Shown here: positions 48,695 through 56,820 of the stretch, piece by piece
Layout: every line of letters starts with the position of its first letter
Position numbering within the stretch: the stretch's first letter is position 1
Source of the DNA: UBA668 sp039796575
Lineage (GTDB): Bacteria; Actinomycetota; Acidimicrobiia; Acidimicrobiales; Ilumatobacteraceae
NCBI GenBank assembly: GCA_039796575.1
Contig: JBDKJP010000079.1
Span: 1-64,000 of the forward strand
Reading direction: 5' to 3'
DNA length: 64,000 nt
The notes under the pieces: generated by a model
What the model saw: the letters and a program-made list of their open reading frames with translations, nothing else
The model's database searches: none
Told to the model about the DNA's origin: nothing
Translations under genes and position numbers: made by a program

Positions 48695-49306
48695 ATGGGC
48701 TTCTTCGACCGCAACCGCAAGGAACTCATCGAGAAGGGATACGACCCGTCGCGTCTGCCGCCCGGCCAGTACCTCACCGATCGGTTCCCGGTGCTCCACG
48801 TGGGCGACGTGCCCACCTACGGGCCGGGCGAGTGGGACCTCACCATCACCGGTCTGGTCGACCGCCCGTTCACCATCGGCATCGACGAGTTGAAGGCGAT
48901 GCCGTCGCACACGCTCACGTTCGACATCCACTGCGTCACGAAGTGGAGCAAGTTCGACACCACCTGGACCGGCGTGCGGGTGCGCGACCTGCTCGAGCAG
49001 GCGGGCGTGCAGCCCGCCGGCACGCACGTGGTGGAGCACGCCGAGTACGGCTACACCACCAACCTGCCGATGGCCGACATCTGCACCGACGAGGCCATCG
49101 TGGCGTACGCGTTCGAGGGTGAGGAGATCGAGCCCATCCACGGCGGGCCGGTGCGCATCGTGGTGCCGCACCTGTACTTCTGGAAGAGCGCGAAGTGGGT
49201 GCGCGCGCTCGAGGTTCGCGACGCCGACCAGCCCGGGTTCTGGGAGCGCAACGGCTACCACATGTACGGCGACCCGTTCCGCGAACAAAGACACTGGGGC
49301 GACTGA
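48695..49306 (+). CDS. SUOX-fold molybdopterin oxidoreductase (sulfite oxidase-like)
   Basis: A 203-residue protein consisting of one molybdopterin-binding domain. DIHCVTKWSKFDTTWTGV holds the Mo-ligating Cys, and HGGPVRIVVPHLYFWKSAKWV plus FWERNGYHMYGDP are sulfite-oxidase-family blocks. It has no signal peptide, heme or dimerisation domain, so it belongs to the short cytoplasmic family with unknown substrate. In-frame GTG 48689 is an alternative start. Confidence 0.86.
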   Translation: MGFFDRNRKELIEKGYDPSRLPPGQYLTDRFPVLHVGDVPTYGPGEWDLTITGLVDRPFTIGIDELKAMPSHTLTFDIHCVTKWSKFDTTWTGVRVRDLLEQAGVQPAGTHVVEHAEYGYTTNLPMADICTDEAIVAYAFEGEEIEPIHGGPVRIVVPHLYFWKSAKWVRALEVRDADQPGFWERNGYHMYGDPFREQRHWGD

Positions 49307-49426
49307 GCGTCGCTGGACGCGCCGCTCCACATCGGGCACCCGGCACTCCTCGGTTTCTGGGCAATAACGAGGCTTCCGTGTACCCACGGGGTGACATGGA
49401 CGCCTCGAGAATCCGGTTCACCGGCG

Positions 49427-49444
49427 TTCTGGGCATGCCCAGAA
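49427..49444. repeat. 18-nt perfect palindrome, copy 1
   Basis: TTCTGGGCATGCCCAGAA. Its outer bases TTCTGGGC/GCCCAGAA equal the ends of family B units, as if the 57 nt between were missing. It lies in the 253-nt gap between convergent genes. Confidence 0.7.
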
Positions 49445-49458
49445 CCACCCCGGGGTCA

Positions 49459-49476
49459 TTCTGGGCATGCCCAGAA
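49459..49476. repeat. 18-nt perfect palindrome, copy 2
   Basis: TTCTGGGCATGCCCAGAA, identical to copy 1 and 32 nt downstream of it. A third partial match, TTCTGGGCAATAACG, occurs near 49353. Confidence 0.7.
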
Positions 49477-49559
49477 GGGTCCAGGTCTGCCGAGAGGGGC
49501 GGCCGTGGCGATCTGTTCCGTGCCACCGGGCCTGGACGCCCGGCCGGCGACAGGGGCGG

Positions 49560-51992
49560 TCAGAGGAAGCCCTGTTTGCGCAGGCTGCGGAACGCGAAGG
49601 CGCCGAGCACGGGCGGGAAGTAGAACGTGATGACGCGCGACGTGAGCGCGGCGGCGAAGGCGATGTCCTCGGGCACGCCGATGGCGATGAAGCCGGCGGT
49701 GAGCGCCGCCTCGGTGACGCCGATGCCGCCCGGCACCGGCATCAGGCCGGCGAACAGCGACACGAAGATGGCGACGACGAGCACGTTGATGTAGCCGGGC
49801 GTCTGACCGTAGGCGGCGAGCACGGTGAAGTGCGTGAGCGCACCGATGAGCTCGGCGGCCATGTTGGCGCCGAACGCGATGGCGAGGCGCCGGGGCGACT
49901 TGAGGAACGGGAGCAGGAACTCCTTCACCCGCCGCACCTTGTCGAGCACCCAGTTGCGCAGTACCGGCACCGCGGCGATGACGATGATGCCGACGACGAG
50001 GGCGATGCCGAGCCAGATCAGGATCGACGTGACGCTGTCGAGGTTGAAGTCGGCCGAGAAGTTCATGTCGAGCGTGCCGAACCCGAACAGCAGGATGCCG
50101 CCGAGGATGGTGAGCTGGCAGAGGAAGCCGGTGAACCCGTCGAGCGCGCCCATCGCGACCGCGGTGGTGGGGTCGACGCCGTTGCGCTGGAAGAAGCGGA
50201 TGTTCACGGCCACACGACCGGCCGTGGAGGGCATCGCGAGGTTCACGAACGTCTGCGCGAACTGCAGCGTGGTCAGGCGGCCGAGCGGTACGGGTGTTGG
50301 GCTGATGCCCTCCAACCCGATCGCGTTGGCGACGCGGCCAGAGCTCGACACGAGGAACGCCGCAATGAGGATGGGGATGCTCGCCTCGCGCATCGCGCTG
50401 ACGATGTTCTCGATGCCCACCTCGGTGAGCTGCGAGATGAGCAGGTACCCGGCGACGAACATGATGACCGACGTGACGATGCCGCTGACCGACACGCGGC
50501 GCAGCTTCTGCAGGTCGCGTTCCTCGGTGCCGAGCAGGGTGAGCGTGGCCTTGCGCAGTTCGTCGATGTCGATGCCGAGCGCGTCGCACCGCCGCCGCAG
50601 TGCGGTGGTGAGCGCGGCCGGTTGGATGTAGCTCGCGACCTCGCCCAGGCCGTCGTCGCCGAGGGCGGCGCGGGCAGCGAGGGCCGCCCGGTCGATGCCC
50701 ACCGACAGCGCAGTGGTGACGAACAGCTGCGCCCGGTCGACCAGCAGCTCGGTCTCGCCCTTCGCCATGTACCCCGAGCCGAGGTCGGCGATGCCGACGC
50801 CGCCCGGATGAAGGCGGAGGTGATCGGGGTCGATGGAGGCGTGCGCGATGTGCGCACGGTGCAGTTGTGCGAGCGCTTCCCAGAACGCGGCGAGCTGCGC
50901 GTCGGAGAGCCCACCTTCCAACTCCGACAGCATCGGGCCGCTGCGGCGCACGACCAGCACGCCGTCGCCGATGACGTTGGTGCCGGCGGTGACCACGTGG
51001 TCGACCGGCACGCCCTGGCGTTCGGCGAGCAGGGTGAGGAACGCCTCGTGCTCCACCTGCTGCAGTCGCGACAGCGCGAGTGCAGCGCCGCTGTCGCGGT
51101 ACCAGAAGAACCGCCACAGCTTCACGAGCAGTTGGCCGTCCCATGCGTCGCGGCCGTAGATCTTCACGTCGAGGTCGCCGTCGTCAGCGCTCGTGGCCCG
51201 CACCATCACCACGCCGTTGCGGCGATCGATCGTGTGCGGGGTGGCGTCGATGCCCATGCTCAGCAACACGTTGTGCACGTTCTCGAGCGACGGGGTGCCG
51301 GCGGGTGAGCCGACCGCCTGGTGCACCGCGGACGCGGCGAGCAGACCGAGCGCCAACGCGCCGATGGCCCCCGACGGCGTGACCGACTCGAGGGTCACCC
51401 AGGTGAGCGCGCCGAGCACGATGAGGGTGCGGCCGAACGATCGATACGGACGGCTGACGTACGCGCTGGCCACGCTGATGAGCGTGACCGAGGTGGCGAG
51501 CGCGACGGCGGGGTAGAGCGTGTCGTCGTGGATGCGGAACGGGCCCTGGAGCAGGTCGGGCCACACGCCGTTGATCCAACGCCCGGTGAGGGCGCCGAGC
51601 GCCAGGACGAGTGCGTACGCGACCGCCATCGAGGCGACCAGTCGCCACTGGCGGCGGAACAGTGCGATGACGAGCAGGAAGAGCGCCCAGATGGCCACCA
51701 GGTCGTGCCCGACGCGCCACAGCGGATCGAGGAACGACGGCAGGCTGCTCGCCACGGCGGTGAAGGCGCGTTCGAGCACGCCGGGCGGGTCGTCGGCGCG
51801 CAGTGCGAACACCAGGAAGACGATCGAGCTGAGCACGAGCATCGTGGTGTCGGTGGCGCGACGGTGACGCGGTGCACCGGGCGGCACGACGAAGAACCGG
51901 CCGCGCAGTGCGTCGATGGCCGTCTGGTCGAGGTTGGCAAGGCTCCGCCGAAGGGAGCCTGATCCGAGCGAGCCTCCGCCGATGTCGTCCAT
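49560..51992 (-). CDS. Flippase-like LPG-synthase-TM protein with internal degenerate kinase domain
   Basis: An 810-residue fusion. Residues 1-225 hold about six helices; about 255-440 is a kinase-like domain with VKIYGRD (Lys277), VEHEAF (Glu316) and GIADLGSG (Asp403, the DFG position), but the catalytic loop reads HIAHASIDPDH, with Ser386 where HxD has Asp and His391 where Asn is usual. Residues about 480-810 are the UPF0104/LPG_synthase_TM domain (FVNLAMPSTAGRVAVN, LMPVPGGIGVTEAAL) with eight helices. It lacks the MprF tRNA-dependent synthase, so it probably moves lipids or lipid-linked sugars. The kinase-like part may only bind a ligand. Confidence 0.82.
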   Translation of the reverse strand: MDDIGGGSLGSGSLRRSLANLDQTAIDALRGRFFVVPPGAPRHRRATDTTMLVLSSIVFLVFALRADDPPGVLERAFTAVASSLPSFLDPLWRVGHDLVAIWALFLLVIALFRRQWRLVASMAVAYALVLALGALTGRWINGVWPDLLQGPFRIHDDTLYPAVALATSVTLISVASAYVSRPYRSFGRTLIVLGALTWVTLESVTPSGAIGALALGLLAASAVHQAVGSPAGTPSLENVHNVLLSMGIDATPHTIDRRNGVVMVRATSADDGDLDVKIYGRDAWDGQLLVKLWRFFWYRDSGAALALSRLQQVEHEAFLTLLAERQGVPVDHVVTAGTNVIGDGVLVVRRSGPMLSELEGGLSDAQLAAFWEALAQLHRAHIAHASIDPDHLRLHPGGVGIADLGSGYMAKGETELLVDRAQLFVTTALSVGIDRAALAARAALGDDGLGEVASYIQPAALTTALRRRCDALGIDIDELRKATLTLLGTEERDLQKLRRVSVSGIVTSVIMFVAGYLLISQLTEVGIENIVSAMREASIPILIAAFLVSSSGRVANAIGLEGISPTPVPLGRLTTLQFAQTFVNLAMPSTAGRVAVNIRFFQRNGVDPTTAVAMGALDGFTGFLCQLTILGGILLFGFGTLDMNFSADFNLDSVTSILIWLGIALVVGIIVIAAVPVLRNWVLDKVRRVKEFLLPFLKSPRRLAIAFGANMAAELIGALTHFTVLAAYGQTPGYINVLVVAIFVSLFAGLMPVPGGIGVTEAALTAGFIAIGVPEDIAFAAALTSRVITFYFPPVLGAFAFRSLRKQGFL

Positions 51993-52082
51993 GGCCGCAG
52001 AACCTATCCCGCGGTCCGGTGGGACGTGGGCGTGTGACGCGACCCCGTGGTCCGGTGGCCGGTTCTTCTAGGGTCGTGCGCC

Positions 52083-52760
52083 ATGCGACTCCATGTGCAG
52101 CGATCGGGAGCGGGCGCGCCGGCGCTCGTGTTCGTCCACGGCCTCGGTGGCACCACCGCCACGTGGGACGGCGTGGTGGCCGCGATGTCGCCGCGGCATC
52201 TCACGGTGGCGGTCGACCTGCTCGGTCACGGGGCGTCGCCGGTGCCGGAGGATCCCGCGCTGTACACGCGCGACGCGGCACTCGCCGACCTCGACGACGT
52301 GCTCGCCACCATCGACGGCCCGGCCGTGCTGGTGGGCCATTCGCTCGGCGGGTACCTGTCGCTCGCGCACGCGGCGACCCGCCCGGGTGCGGTGGCCGGC
52401 ATTGCGGTGCTCAACACCGGCCCCGGCTTCCGCGACCCCGAGAAGCGTGAGGCGTGGAACGAGCGCTCGCGGCGCAATGCACACCGCTTCGGCGTGCCGG
52501 TGCAGGCCACGAACCTCAACCTGCAGGAGGACAGCGTGGTGATGGAACGGCTCGCCGAGATGGCCGTGCCCACGCTGGTGTTGGCGGGCGCGCTCGACCG
52601 CGAGGAGTACACGGTGAGCGGGCAGTACCTCGAGCGGAAGATGCCGAACGCGCACCTCGTGGTGATCGACGGTGGCGAGCACAACATGCAGGAGACGCAC
52701 CCGGCCGAGGTGGCCGCGGCGATCGAGCAGTGGTTGGGCGAGCAGCAGCTCAGTCGTTGA
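52083..52760 (+). CDS. Alpha/beta hydrolase
   Basis: A 225-residue alpha/beta-hydrolase fold protein. The oxyanion motif is FVHGLGGTTATWDG, the nucleophile elbow VGHSLGGYLSLAHA (Ser), the acid lies in LAGALDREEY, and the His in DGGEHNMQETHP. This is a complete Ser-Asp-His triad for an esterase, lipase or C-C hydrolase; substrate unknown. It starts at ATG 52083. Its last 11 nt overlap the 3' end of the convergent serine hydrolase gene. Confidence 0.86.
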   Translation: MRLHVQRSGAGAPALVFVHGLGGTTATWDGVVAAMSPRHLTVAVDLLGHGASPVPEDPALYTRDAALADLDDVLATIDGPAVLVGHSLGGYLSLAHAATRPGAVAGIAVLNTGPGFRDPEKREAWNERSRRNAHRFGVPVQATNLNLQEDSVVMERLAEMAVPTLVLAGALDREEYTVSGQYLERKMPNAHLVVIDGGEHNMQETHPAEVAAAIEQWLGEQQLSR

Positions 52761-53988
52761 TGGCGGCGTAGACCAGGCTGCGCAACTGTCCGCGGAAGTC
52801 GAACGACGCCGACGGCATCAGCTGTGTGGCGAACACCACCCACAGGTCCTCCACAGGGTCGACCCAGAACACGGTGCTGGCCGCGCCGCCCCAGTAGAAG
52901 TCGTGCGCGGTGAGGGCGCCCGTGGCCACCTGGTCGATGGTGCTCGCGAAGCCGAGGCCGAAGCCGACGCCCACGTTGCCGTAGAGCGTGAGCAGTTCCA
53001 CGTCGAGGTCGGCGAGGTCCTTGCCGCCGGGCAGGTGGTTCTTGCGCATCAGGTCGAGCGTGCGCGGCCCGATGATGCGGTGCCCGTCGAGCTCGCCGCC
53101 GCGGCGCAGCATCTCGCAGAACCTGGCGTAGTCGGCCACCGTGCCGGCCAGGCCGCCACCACCGCTCACGAACGCGGGCTCGCGCAGGTAGATGCTGGCG
53201 GCCGGGTCGTCCATCAGCGTGGTGGTCTTGTCGGCGTTGCGCTGGTAGTTGGCGGCGAAGCGGTGCGCCTTCTCGGGCGGCACCTGGAAGCTGGTGTCGT
53301 GCATGCCGAGCGGTTCGAGGATGTGCTCCTGCAGGTACTCGGCGAACGGCTGCCCGCTGATCTTCTCGACCAGCGCGCCGCACGCGTCGGTGGCCAGCGA
53401 GTACTGGTACGCGGTACCCGGCTGGAAGCGCAGCGGCACCGTCGAGAGCTTCTCCATGAACTCGTCCATCGTGGTCGGCACGCCGACGCTGCGGATGCGG
53501 TTCGCCTGGTACACGCGGTCGATGGGGTGCACCTCCATGCCCATCAGCAGCCCGCCGTAGGTGAGGCCGCTGGTGTGGCTGAGCAGGTCGCGGAACGAGA
53601 TGCCGCGGTGCGCGGGCTCGGTGACGAGCGGGTCGCCGTCGGCACCAGTGCCGCTCACCCACACCTGATGGCGCTTCCATGACGGGTAGAACCGTGACAC
53701 GGGATCGTCGAGCTGGAACATGCCGCGCTCGAACAGCTGCATCAGGGCGATCGACGTGAGCGGCTTGGTCATCGAGTAGATGCGGAAGATGGTGTCGTCG
53801 CCGATGGGCACGTTGCGCTCACGGTCGCGCAGGCCGAGCGACGCGTGGTACGCCACCTTGCCCCGACGGCCGACGGCCACCTGTGCGCCGGCGATCTTGC
53901 CCTTCGACACGTAGTGCTGATCGAGGTGTGCGGCGATGCGCTGCAACCGGCCTGCGTCGAAGCCGGTCCCGACGATGTCCACGTCCAT
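52750..53988 (-). CDS. Serine hydrolase, beta-lactamase/PBP4 family (EstB-like)
   Basis: A 412-residue class C beta-lactamase-like enzyme without signal peptide. S-x-x-K is FRIYSMTKPLTS, the second motif is YQYSLATDACG (Tyr with the usual Asn replaced by Leu two residues on), and the third is in FYWGGAAST. FRDLLSHTSGLTYGG and GLGFASTIDQV are family blocks. The YxL variation and cytoplasmic location fit esterases of family VIII more than true beta-lactamases. ATG 53988 follows a short divergent gap shared with the RlmA-like gene. Confidence 0.84.
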   Translation of the reverse strand: MDVDIVGTGFDAGRLQRIAAHLDQHYVSKGKIAGAQVAVGRRGKVAYHASLGLRDRERNVPIGDDTIFRIYSMTKPLTSIALMQLFERGMFQLDDPVSRFYPSWKRHQVWVSGTGADGDPLVTEPAHRGISFRDLLSHTSGLTYGGLLMGMEVHPIDRVYQANRIRSVGVPTTMDEFMEKLSTVPLRFQPGTAYQYSLATDACGALVEKISGQPFAEYLQEHILEPLGMHDTSFQVPPEKAHRFAANYQRNADKTTTLMDDPAASIYLREPAFVSGGGGLAGTVADYARFCEMLRRGGELDGHRIIGPRTLDLMRKNHLPGGKDLADLDVELLTLYGNVGVGFGLGFASTIDQVATGALTAHDFYWGGAASTVFWVDPVEDLWVVFATQLMPSASFDFRGQLRSLVYAAIND

Positions 53989-54014
53989 GCTGTCCCCCTG
54001 GGATACTCGTCCCG

Positions 54015-54809
54015 ATGTCGATGGTGAGCTTCCGGTGCCCGCACTGCGGCCAGTCGCTCGCTGCGGGCGAGCGTACGTTCTCGTGCCCCTCCGGGCACCA
54101 GTTCGACCGCGCACGCGAGGGGTACGTGCACCTGCTGCCATCGGGTCGACTCGCCGGTGGGCCGAGTGGCGACGACGACACGATGGTGCGCGCGCGCCGC
54201 GCCGTGTTCGACGCCGGCTGCTACGACCCGATCATCGACGCGGTCGCCGCGGCCGTCGCGGCGACGGGTGCGGCCGACGTGCTCGACGCCGGCTGCGGCG
54301 AGGGCACGTACCTCGCTCGCGCCGTCGAGGCGGCCGGAGCCACGGGCTGGGGCATCGACATCTCGAAGGTGGCGGTGAAGCTCGCCGCCCGCCGGTACGC
54401 CGCGTGCTCGTTCGCCGTGGCGTCGTCGTACCGGCTGCCGTTCGACGACGGGCAGTTCGGCGCGTTGATCGACGTGTTCTCGCCGCGCCCGTTCGACGAG
54501 TTGCTGCGCGTGCTGCGGCCAGGGGGAGTGGCCGTGGTGGTCACGCCGGGCGCCGACCATCTCGCGCAGTTGAAGGCGCTGCTGTACGACACGCCGCGCC
54601 CGCACGTCGACGACGAGGTGACGCCGGCAGCCACCGACGTGACCGAGGTGCGCTTCACGGTCGACCTCGCCGAGCCCGCGCTACGGCGGCACCTGTTGGA
54701 GATGACGCCGTACTGGTGGAGCGCCGACGACGATCGCCGCGCCCGAGTGGAGGTGTCGCTCACGTCGGTGGACGCGCACATGGTGCTCACCACCTACACG
54801 AAGCCGTGA
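54015..54809 (+). CDS. RlmA-like 23S rRNA (guanine-N1)-methyltransferase
   Basis: A 264-residue methyltransferase with an N-terminal zinc site (FRCPHCGQSL and FSCPSGHQFDRAREGYVHLL) as in RlmA(I)/RlmA(II), which methylate G745 or G748 of 23S rRNA; RlmA(II) members such as TlrB give tylosin resistance. The SAM motif is VLDAGCGEGTYLARAVE, with GIDISKVAVKLAARRY and LRPGGVAVVV after it. Which guanine is modified cannot be told. The stop codon lies in a perfect palindrome shared with the convergent mrp gene. Confidence 0.88.
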   Translation: MSMVSFRCPHCGQSLAAGERTFSCPSGHQFDRAREGYVHLLPSGRLAGGPSGDDDTMVRARRAVFDAGCYDPIIDAVAAAVAATGAADVLDAGCGEGTYLARAVEAAGATGWGIDISKVAVKLAARRYAACSFAVASSYRLPFDDGQFGALIDVFSPRPFDELLRVLRPGGVAVVVTPGADHLAQLKALLYDTPRPHVDDEVTPAATDVTEVRFTVDLAEPALRRHLLEMTPYWWSADDDRRARVEVSLTSVDAHMVLTTYTKP

Positions 54810-54856
54810 TGGGTGCTTTCGTGCGGCGCATGCGCCGCACGAAAGCACCCATCACG
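54805..54856. terminator. 52-nt perfect palindrome holding both convergent stop codons, repeat family A copy 2
   Basis: 26-bp arms meet at 54830/54831 with no loop: the left arm starts CGTGATGGGTGCTTTCGTGC. The stop TGA of the RlmA-like gene (54807-54809) and the stop of mrp (54852-54854) are symmetric positions in the arms. The inner 16 bp equal family A copy 1 at 3257-3295. Confidence 0.85.
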
Positions 54857-56003
54857 TCACCTTGAGGGCGGCGCTGAACACCTTCTTCGGCTTCAGCTCC
54901 TGGGCGATGCGCGTGGCGATGGCCTGGAACGCCTTCGCGCTCTCGCTCTCGGGATCGGCGACCGTGATGGGCTGGCCGTCGTCGCCACCCTCGCGCAGCG
55001 CCTGCACCAGCGGCAGCTGACCGAGCAGCGGCACCTCGAGGTCGTCGGCCAGCTCCTGACCGCCGCCGGCGCCGAAGATCTCGTAGCGCGTGCCGTCGTC
55101 GCCGGTGAACCAGCTCATGTTCTCGATGACGCCCTTCACGGGCAGGTTCACCTTCTCGGCCATCGCGGCCGACAGGCGGGCAACCTTCTGCGCGGCGGGC
55201 TGCGGCGTGGTGACCACGTACACCTCGCCACGCGGCAGGTACTGGCTGAGGCTGAGCGCGATGTCGCCGGTGCCGGGCGGCATGTCGATGAGCAGGAAGT
55301 CGGGCTCGTCCCAGAACACGTCGGCCAGGAACTGCTCGAGCGCCTTGTGCAGCATCGGGCCACGCCAGATGACGGCCTGGCCCTCGGGCACGAAGTAGCC
55401 GATGGAGATGCAGCTCACGCCGTGCTGCGCGGGCGGCACGAGCATGTCGTCGATGACCACGGGGTCGCGGTCGGTGCCGAGCATGCGCGGGATGGAGTAG
55501 CCGTAGATGTCGGCGTCGACCACGCCCACCTTGTAGCCCTGGCCGGCGAGTGCGACCGCGAGGTTCACCGTGACGCTGCTCTTGCCGACGCCGCCCTTGC
55601 CGCTGGAGATGAGCAGCGGGCGGGTCTTGCTGCCGGGCTGGTTGAACGGCACGGCCTTGCCCTCGGCGTGGCCGTGCGCCTGGCCCGGCGCGTGGCTGTG
55701 GCCGTGGCCGGCGCCGCCCATGATCTCGCGCACCCGGGCGCGCTCGGCGTCGGTCATGACGCCGAAGTCGAGGCCGACGCTGGTGACGCCGTCGAGCGCG
55801 GTGACCGCGGTGCTCACCCGGTTCTGGATCTCGTTGCGCAGCGGGCAGCCGGGCACGGTGAGCGCGATCTCGATGCGCACGTCGCCGCTGCCACCGACGG
55901 CCACCGAGCGCACCATGCCGAGATCGACGATGCTGCGGTGCAGTTCGGGGTCTTCCACCGGGCGCAGTGCGTCGATGATCTGATCGTTGGTGGGGGCGGG
56001 CAT
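54852..56003 (-). CDS. mrp: Mrp/ApbC-type Fe-S carrier ATPase with MIP18 domain
   Basis: A 383-residue P-loop ATPase. Residues 1-90 are a MIP18/DUF59 domain (EDPELHRSIVDLGMV, PGCPLRN), followed by a His-rich linker GHGHSHAPGQAHGHAEG, then the deviant Walker A SSGKGGVGKSSV, DADIYGYSIPRMLG and DMPPGTGDIALSL. Mrp proteins carry and transfer Fe-S clusters. The C-x-x-C that holds the cluster in E. coli Mrp is missing: the region reads VIENMSWFTGDDGTRYEIFG. The His-rich linker might bind metal. It is divergent from an Fe-S type regulator. Confidence 0.9.
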   Translation of the reverse strand: MPAPTNDQIIDALRPVEDPELHRSIVDLGMVRSVAVGGSGDVRIEIALTVPGCPLRNEIQNRVSTAVTALDGVTSVGLDFGVMTDAERARVREIMGGAGHGHSHAPGQAHGHAEGKAVPFNQPGSKTRPLLISSGKGGVGKSSVTVNLAVALAGQGYKVGVVDADIYGYSIPRMLGTDRDPVVIDDMLVPPAQHGVSCISIGYFVPEGQAVIWRGPMLHKALEQFLADVFWDEPDFLLIDMPPGTGDIALSLSQYLPRGEVYVVTTPQPAAQKVARLSAAMAEKVNLPVKGVIENMSWFTGDDGTRYEIFGAGGGQELADDLEVPLLGQLPLVQALREGGDDGQPITVADPESESAKAFQAIATRIAQELKPKKVFSAALKVT

Positions 56004-56070
56004 CGTGGGACTCCGGTCGAGCGAGGAGCGGTGGACGTGCGCCGTGGCGAATTACCACTACGCGCATAGG

Positions 56071-56076
56071 TAGAAT
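56071..56076 (+). promoter_or_regulatory. Leaderless -10 box of the SufR-like regulator gene
   Basis: TAGAAT ends 7 nt before the GTG start at 56083, so the transcript would start on the GTG. CTAC (56058-56061) and GTAG (56070-56073), 8 nt apart, form an inverted repeat over this box. The 79-nt gap also holds the divergent mrp promoter. Confidence 0.5.
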
Positions 56077-56082
56077 ACCCCC

Positions 56083-56799
56083 GTGGTTGCGAACTCGACC
56101 TCATTCACCAGCACGGTGTCGGCCATCACCGATGCGTTCGGCGACCCCACCCGCCGCGGCATCTACCTCATGGCACGCGAGCGCGTCGCCGGCGTCACCG
56201 CCGCCCAGGTGGCTGAGCAGTTCGGGGTGCACCCCAACGTGGCCCGTCACCACCTCGACAAGCTGTCGGCCGGTGGCTACCTCGAGGTCGTCATCGAACG
56301 TGCCGAAGGCGCGGGCGCGGGCCGCCCGTCGAAGCACTACCGCGTGCCGGCCGAGGCCAAGGCCGACGTGGTCGATGTGCCCGTGAAGAGCGACGACCTC
56401 GTCCTCTCACTGCTCGGCCGGGCGCTGCGCCTGCTGCCGCGCGAGGAGGCCGAGGCGATGGCCGAGGAAGTGGGCCAGGAGTACGGCCGGGCGATGGCCC
56501 AGGGCATGACCGGCGCCGACCTCGCCGCCGGCCAACGCAGCCTCCGCTCCGCCATGCAGGCCGTGGCCGACGCACTCACTGCGCACGGCTTCGCCGCCCA
56601 CGCCGATCAGCGCAACAACCAGCTGCGCATCATCAACAACCACTGCCCGTTCGGCGACGTGGCCATCGAGCACCCGGTCATCTGCGCGGTCGACCGCGGC
56701 ATGGTGCGCGGCATGCTCGCTGCGTTGCACGGCGACGCCGACGTCAGCACCGTGCAGTCGCTCGCCCAGGGCGACACCTTCTGCGCCACCGCCCTGTGA
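56083..56799 (+). CDS. SufR-like winged-helix regulator with C-terminal Cys motif
   Basis: A 238-residue ArsR/DeoR-like regulator. The HTH is VTAAQVAEQFGVHPNVARHHLDKLSAGGYL. The C-terminal domain has CPFGDVAIEHPVIC (C-x12-C) and a last Cys in DTFCATAL, similar to the Fe-S ligands of SufR. This suggests an Fe-S sensor; no suf genes are in the window, but the Fe-S carrier gene mrp is divergent 79 nt away and may be a target. The gene starts with GTG at the predicted transcription start. Confidence 0.8.
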   Translation: MVANSTSFTSTVSAITDAFGDPTRRGIYLMARERVAGVTAAQVAEQFGVHPNVARHHLDKLSAGGYLEVVIERAEGAGAGRPSKHYRVPAEAKADVVDVPVKSDDLVLSLLGRALRLLPREEAEAMAEEVGQEYGRAMAQGMTGADLAAGQRSLRSAMQAVADALTAHGFAAHADQRNNQLRIINNHCPFGDVAIEHPVICAVDRGMVRGMLAALHGDADVSTVQSLAQGDTFCATAL

Positions 56800-56820
56800 C
56801 GAGCCCGGCAGCCGTCGGCG

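Noticed and set aside
48695..49306. Sulfite oxidase proper
   Set aside because: The protein has only the molybdopterin domain, no signal peptide, heme or dimerisation domain, so only the fold is called.
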